From positions 17,751,231 through 17,815,230 of the forward strand of contig JASFXZ010000014.1 in the NCBI GenBank assembly GCA_032209605.1: a stretch of DNA of 64,000 nucleotides, in the 5' to 3' direction. The stretch's first letter is position 1; each line of letters begins with the position of its first letter. Below are positions 57,781-64,000 of the stretch, piece by piece. The DNA is from Mactromeris polynyma (lineage: Eukaryota > Mollusca > Bivalvia > Venerida > Mactridae). The position numbers were made by a program, and so were the translations under genes. The notes under the pieces were generated by a model. The model saw nothing but the letters and a program-made list of their open reading frames with translations. It searched no databases and was not told the DNA's origin.

Positions 57781-58464
57781 GTAATACTGTTTTATGTTGA
57801 GATTTATATCATGTATATATCATTGACTTACATTAGTAAACGTTTGATTGAAGTATTTGTATGCCGTGTCACACATTCCAGATCCATATTAAATATGAAT
57901 TCAAGTAACCAGTCTAATGTTATTTATGAGATAATTCAATGCACACTCGCATAAACTTTATTTACACATGTTTACTGTCCTACATTTGGGACATTAGCGA
58001 GTCGTTGTAAGCGGCTCGCTGAATCAGGTTGTGGACGCATGTTGACTCGCCTGTCTAAGTATAGAAAATATCAGGTGTGCGGGAGTTATAAAGCAGAGGG
58101 TGAATATGAAGGTATCGGAATAAGCGCCCGATGCTAAAGGAGAGTAGAATGGTATGTGATGCTGGATATTTTGAACAATCTGGGACCCCAGGTTAAATCA
58201 GGGAAAATAAGATCTTTAAATTTTTGTGTCAAATATATTTAACAACCTCCATTTGCTTTATATTTTCTGTAACACAACCGAAACAATATCAATGTCCAAT
58301 GAATGAAATCAAAAGGTATAAAATAATAAATCACAGAATATAGTTAACGTTTGTTCTCTCTTTCCGAACGTTGTGAAGGGAGACCACTGCGTAGTAGGTT
58401 GTATTTGCCTACATTGTCTGCAATGTCGTCTGCGTCTTAGACTGTGCCTATCTATAAACACGAA
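57781..58464. other. Upstream region of the plus-strand CARF-like gene
   Basis: The promoter of the gene starting at 58465 must lie here. No TATA box is well placed. Sequence around 57990-58130 is GC-richer than its surroundings. Confidence 0.3.
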
Positions 58465-61400
58465 ATGGCTGGGAACGAGGAAGACGACTGCCTGTCAAAC
58501 AAAAATTCTTTTGTGAGTATATAAATAATTTAATAAATGTTTAATCTTTAACTTGTACTATAAAAGTTAAGGTAGAAGATGCATTGGTGTATTGATATTT
58601 TGTGGGTTATACGGTCTAGCGCCATTTCGTACCTGGGCCCACGGATCCCTATCGAGTCGAACCGTTGCCCCAAAACCATCGCCTTCTAGGATTACGGGAT
58701 TGCGGTGACTGTACACAATGTATCATATATACACTACGATTACGGAGGTTACGTAATATCAGCGTTTGACACTAAACTTTTCAAAGGAATATTGGACGTT
58801 TCGTCCCTAAGACGTTTCGACCCCGAAATTTGCAGAAAGATTCGACCCCGTTGACATTTCTGCCCTAGATGATTCAACCTCAGGCCTTTTTTGATCCTGA
58901 AAACGATCCAACCCATGTTTGATATTTTAAATATGGCTGTGAATTTATGTTTTGTTTTTGTCTGTTAGTGTTATAAATTATATTTCATATGATGTTAGTC
59001 TGTCCGTAACGTCGTCATCACTAATCTCGCAGTATTTGCTGAAATCCGCCACTGTGATTACGAAAAAAATCGTGGTTAAACTTATTTTTTTCTCAAATAA
59101 ATAACAGTCTTCCCTATCAATATGAACCGTCTTTCGGTAATCATTTGTAATAAAATGTTTTTAAAATAATTTTCAATCAAAACAGCATGCAATCCCCTAT
59201 AAAAATGTTTGTATCAATTAAAAATTTTCACGAGTTTCATTTTCGTATGCTTTTCTGCGCCACACGCATCATAGGTTTTAGACCACTTTATTATTTCTCT
59301 TGCAGGACAGTTAGTCGCCCACTAAACAGTTCAATTTTGTCATCTGATGCCAATACTTATTACTTTGTCTATTTTTAGATTATAATTGAAATACCGCGAG
59401 AATAGTGATGACGTCTTCCTGTAAATATGGCGGTGACTCCATGTTCATTTGTTTACTTTTGCGACAAACTTTAAACATAATAACATAAATTTTATGCTGT
59501 TAGGAATTGGGATAGGATTGAAATTTATGAGTGATTATGTGCTGGTATTTGATTTTTAGTTAACTACTCTTTCTTCGGTGTTCATTATTTATTAAGTACC
59601 GCGAGAATACAGATATGCGGTGTATATAGTGTCCGACAAATTAAAAATTATTTCAATTCTATTCTAGCCTATGTATTATTGAATTTATTTTTAAATGTTT
59701 TTTGTATTTTCAGACTACAAGTGGAGTGTTTATTGAGCCTCCACCATTCACATCTATAGATGAAGCCCACCAGTTCCTTCGAAACCATGAGATTGCTACA
59801 AACAATAAATTTATCACTGAAATGAGCAGAAAATTTACTACAGCAGGTTTGTGGTTCAAGTTAACAAGTCACTGATACTAGAGCATTTGTTGTCTGAACA
59901 TGAATGTGGTTTCAAGATAATAATGAGTCTTAATTTTGAACTCATGGTGACCTAAATGGTTTTGAATGACAACCTCTATAGCTAAATATCACTTTGCATC
60001 CAAAGATTGTAGGTTCCTCTAAAATGTAAAAGTGTGTTGATAGCTTCGTTGCTAAGCATTCTTGTTTAAGAAGATGAAAACAGCACAAGTTAATGTCTAT
60101 CAATGGGAACCTTCTTGGTCATAAAATTGCTTAAATATAGATTATATAATTTGCTGATCATTTGCAACATAAAATTAATAAATAAAACTTGTCTAATGTT
60201 TTTGTGGGGGGAAAAGTAATATTGTGTTGCATCTTATCTTTGTTTCCTTCACCATTAAATTTATATTAACACCTCTACTTGTATTAAATTAATGTTTCGG
60301 TATTATGAAGAACTTCTATTTTCAGTGGAGGTATATTGACATGTTTCCTTTTGCTAAAACTGTGAAGGCTGCATGAGTGTCCATAGGTACATGTGAACAA
60401 ACAAGATGTCGGTGTTTTATCGAATGTACCAAATATTTTGAAGACTTGTTTTTCTGGGGGTCTGTATAGGGAGGCATTGTCTTGTGTATGTGGTGTTCCC
60501 TGTAACAACTTAATCTCTCTTTAACTAGTATTGATTGGCTGCATGTTTACTTGTTTTCTTTCAACAGGTGTTGATAAAATGAAATATCCAAAGCTGAGAT
60601 GGACATTTCCATTATCAGAGGGTGACTACTTCGATGGTGTTCCTTTTGGGATAATTGGAATAAAGAAATTTAGCTGTCAATATGGTGCAAATTACAAAGA
60701 ATCAAGGGTAAACTTTTCGTTGATGAATATAACATATTCGCATAAAATGTTGCAAGTACTCCAGACTCTTATGATATTTTATCATCAATTAATTTATTAT
60801 CGTTTTTTTGACAGTGCATAATGTCTTCAAACAATCGTGTTACATTATTCTAAGGGATGAAGCATAGAAAATTGATATGTATCATTTCTATTACATTACC
60901 TGAGCACAATGTACAAATGTACTCATTGGTGATCTATTCAGGCTATTGTGATTGCATTTATCCTTGACATTTGCCTTTTGCTGTCTGTCAATGTTTGCAT
61001 CGTCCGTGAACATCTCCTAACCATCATAGGAGAATTACTTTTTGAATATTCCTCTTACAAATTAGCTCGAATTATCTAGATCAAACCATTTAAAATGGTG
61101 TGATACAAATTATCATTTGAGGACCCTCTATGAAGATTGATCCAACAATTTTTAACTGTTGGACAAACTCGATTGCAAGAGATATGGCTGATTTCTGTGT
61201 ATATAGGGGTTCCACTTGACCATGGAGTTGAACTTTTGACCCCTGGAATTTCCGAAACACCACATTTGACTCTCAGGATTCTGCGTGAAGGGTAAAATGT
61301 TCTCTAAATTAGAGGTTATTTGGCTATTAAATGGTAAATTAGGTCAAAAACTAGTGGAACTCTGGCAAGTGATAGATAGCCATCATAGCCCTCCTGTTTG

Positions 61401-63986
61401 TATTGATTTTATGTGCTCGTATAAATTATATGTTATTGATATAAATTTGAATGAGGAAAATCAAACTGAAAATTCAGCTTCGTAACCATCATCTCTCTGT
61501 CATTTGTTGTTCAAGTCATGTTAATCTGGAAACAGAAAAATGTGAAACAGCTAGAAACATACCCATGTACATGTACCAATATACATAAAATGTTTGTGTT
61601 TTTGTTTACTTATATAGCAAAGAGCAGGAGCAAAACAACGTGAAATTAAAGGTTGGAGTGGTAGAACAAGGGCAGTAGCTCCATCAAAGAAAGTGAATTG
61701 TCCGGCAAAAGCAAAGATGACAATAATTGTCAAGTTTCCTGATTATGCTGTATGTACTTAATGCCCAATATTGTTTGAATGCATACATTTTTTTCTGAAT
61801 CCATGTATATATAAATTGAAAATTACCTTCTGCTTACGTATTACTCAGTGCCAAATGTTTTTAAGACTGTATTCCCTTTTCCCAGGGGGGGAGGCACTGT
61901 CTGTGTATGTGGCATTCCCTGAAACAAATCAATCTCTCTTTCGAGACTTGATGTTTGTGGATTGTTATATTTAGTCATTTTAAGATAATGCATCATAATG
62001 AAAGAACTTGCAAGCTTGTAAATTGGTTCACCTATAATATCTGTTATAAGAACTTTATCAATATTTCCTAATGACAGTTCTTAATTGTTAAGAATTGTCC
62101 AGTGGTCAAAATTGGTGTCAATTGCTTGAAGGCAGCTAATTTAAATTATTCTATTTGGCCATCTTTTGAAAAATATATTTGCCGATCATTATGAGTCAAA
62201 ATTGTTGCAGCATTTTGTTCGTTAAAATGTATTGTTGGATCTGACACACAATTTAATCGGAGAGACATCTTATTTTTTTCTGTTGAAGGATTTTGAAATG
62301 ACTTGGCACAAATGTTCATGATATCAAGAAGATGTGCAGAGCACACGTTTCAACCAGCTTGTGTCAAGGTCACACTTGTAGATCAAAGGTTAATTGACTA
62401 TATTTCTTGTTTGCTTCATATTTTGTTGGAACATCCTGTATCAATGTTACAATTACTGACAAAACAACCATCTAGTTATTTATTGGTTACATTACAGATT
62501 GTTGAAAACTTACGAGTAAAACGTTATGTGATGGGAACTAAACTGAAGAGAGAATTTTCTGATGATACACAAAGATATGCTCTTGTGTATCTAAGAATTT
62601 ACTATCATCATGAACATGGTGCATTGGCCTTACAACTAAACAATATTCCCACTAAGGTTTGTATGTTTGGTTTGCATTCAATTTTTATATTTAATAGTTC
62701 AACGAGTCGTCCCATTGTGTGAAGAATTGATAATAAAATGCGTGAACATATAGGTAGTAATGTGTGAAAACAAATGTCACAAGCCCAATATGATCCAACT
62801 TTGTGTTGAGTAATAGATTTAAGATGTGAACTTGATAATTGGGACTATGAAAAAACAGTGACATCTCAAAAAAATCTGTGACAAAAATCACATCAAAATT
62901 TCATGTAAACAAAGAAGGAAAAACTAGCACTTAGGAAAATACAACAGAATATTCCACCTAAGCGAGTTAGGAAAATACAACAGAATATTCCTCTTAAGCG
63001 AGTTTGCCATAACAATAAGCTAGTGTAATTTCTTTATCTTCCATGACTCCATGAGTTAACAAAGTGATACCGTCATTTAATATATATATATATGGTAGAA
63101 AGAAAGCTTTGTTCCCATCATGAGGTGAATATTTATCTTGCACAGAAAGCTACAAGCGTAAATACCTTCTTACTGTTGTTATAAAATAATGTTGATTATT
63201 TTAGATTACTCCAGCACATGTTCAGTCTACATCTGCAATTGTACTAAAACCTGGTGCATCACTCAGAGGAAGGAGTTTGAATGGAGTTATATCCCAGTTT
63301 GCAAGTTGTAGTGAACTTCCAGATTCCCTTGCTCGGCCCAATGTCATTCAGACACTGCAGACTATGAAAGTTGAAGAATTGTTAGCTCTTTATTGGGATC
63401 TTACTGGTGAAACACCAAATAATGTTTTCCTTACTACCCGAAGGGAGTTTACTCTAGATGGCTTGCAACTGTTACTACATATGTGTATTGTATTTGCAAA
63501 TGCAGAATCTGAGACAGATGGAAGAATAGTGGTAATCTTTTGTTCTGATTTCTATTTTTAAGTGAACTTTTTATATCGCATGGAGATTTCAGGAGTCATT
63601 TCAAATCCAGGTGAAAATTGTTATACATGTATTAAGAAACTAATAAATGAGGCAAAATTAACACACAATGTCAGTGAGGTCAAAATTTAATTTAATTGCA
63701 ATATCAGGATTTTTCTTTCACACTGTATTGGTGTTGAGTCTTCTTGGCAGATTGGTAGTATACAAGGTTTGTCATTTCTTGTTTGAATTTCAGGCACATC
63801 GTAGTATTAGGATTGCTGGAACAGAGAATGACTTTACACCAATCCTTTGTTGTGAAACAAATTGTGAAATTGAAGATCCACATATGCATTGTCCACTTTG
63901 TACCTGGCTCACAGCATATACTGACCCAACTGTATTGAAAACTCATTATAAAAAAAAGCATGTGGACTTTTCCATTGACTGTGCAG
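58465..63986 (+). CDS. CARF-like zinc-finger paralogue, 5' part (continues past window end)
   Basis: Exons 58465-58512, 59714-59846, 60568-60707, 61618-61749, 62498-62656, 63205-63531 and 63794-63986 with GT-AG sites. The start ATG has context cgaaATGG and the N-terminus is MAGNEEDDCLSNKNSF. It aligns exon by exon with the minus-strand gene: EPPPFTSIDEAHQFLRNHEI with EPPPFRSVEEAMDFLVNHEI, YFDGVPFGIIGIKKFSCQYG with NYDGIPYAIMGVKTNMCQYG, KKVNCPAKAKMTIIVKFPDY with KKVNCPGNTKMTMVMKFPEY, then ITPAHV...LKPGASLRGRSL, and the HCPLC...H....H finger. Intron phases (1,0,0,0,0 and outgoing 1) are the same. The remaining exons lie outside the window. Function as for the paralogue: presumed sequence-specific DNA-binding nuclear protein. 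Confidence 0.8.
58795..58915. repeat. Solo end of a TTTCGACCCC-type element
   Basis: Words GACGTTTCGTCCC, AAGACGTTTCGACCCC, AGATTCGACCCC and GACATTTCTGCCC match the left arm of 53417-54493. No opposing arm was found, so it is a broken copy in intron 1. Confidence 0.55.
60450..60525. repeat. Repeat family E, short fragment (complement)
   Basis: GGGAGGCATTGTCTTGTGTA then TGTGGTGTTCCCTGTAACAA is the complement of the start of 21595-21870. Confidence 0.5.
60905..61400. repeat. Nested repeats in intron: GCTCACC-type family with MITE family B copy
   Basis: 61205-61345 is family B (GGGGTTCCACTTGACCATGG, TTGACCCCTGGAATTTCC, CAGGATTCTGCGTGAAGGG). The surrounding sequence ends AGCCATCATAGCCCTCCTG, like the tail at 6470-6490. 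Confidence 0.5.
61875..61945. repeat. Repeat family E, short fragment (complement)
   Basis: GGGGGAGGCACTGTCTGTGT then ATGTGGCATTCCCTGAAACA; related to 60450-60525 and 21595-21870. Confidence 0.5.
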
Positions 63987-64000
63987 GTATGTTATTGTTG

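Overview
The window is eukaryotic nuclear DNA from an animal, most likely a bivalve or other mollusc. It is AT-rich and intron-rich, with short exons in long introns full of MITEs, tRNA-headed SINEs, minisatellites and decayed LINE and Tc1 copies. The gene families (CCDC92, a WWE-domain protein, a death-domain/trypsin-like fusion, CARF-like zinc-finger proteins) fit a spiralian animal. The species cannot be named from sequence alone.

Layout, left to right. (1) 2.4-7.6 kb: a divergent pair. A WWE-domain first exon runs leftward (ATG at 2633) off the window edge, and a complete three-exon CCDC92 orthologue runs rightward (4134-7550). (2) 7.6-19 kb: no convincing gene. It holds a 29-bp minisatellite with an early higher-order repeat (11181-12713), a 35-bp satellite (15187-15476), a ~57-bp tandem repeat (15834-16045) and several MITEs. 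(3) 19.1-33.6 kb, minus strand: a seven-exon gene whose splice phases all agree. It encodes at least 828 aa: an unrecognised N-terminal alpha/beta-looking region, a death domain, an unrecognised helical region, a trypsin-like serine protease with its triad split over two exons, and a short tail. The N-terminus was not found. (4) 33.6-41.5 kb: a transposon graveyard with a nested LINE-in-MITE, a pogo-type element, a GGCCCA long-TIR element, two hairpin MITEs and a decayed Tc1 element. (5) 43.9-52.9 kb, minus strand: an eleven-exon, about 1041-aa nuclear-looking zinc-finger protein resembling CARF (ALS2CR8), with an acidic repeat-bearing C-terminal half and a terminal basic motif. (6) 58.5-64 kb, plus strand: a divergently transcribed paralogue of the same gene, cut by the window end. 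All six introns that can be compared have the same position and phase.

Main observations: the death-domain/serine-protease fusion; the head-to-head CARF-like paralogues; a set of long-TIR elements with 9-bp target duplications whose ends are built from short repeats such as TTTCGACCCC, TTTCACCCCC and AACGGCCCA; two nested insertions that can be resolved from target-site duplications; four TA-flanked pogo/Tigger-type elements; and a non-autonomous element whose ends are packed with TTACGAG/TTACGGA words. No CRISPR, rRNA or intact tRNA gene was seen. All gene models are hand-built from ORFs, splice signals and phase, without transcript evidence.
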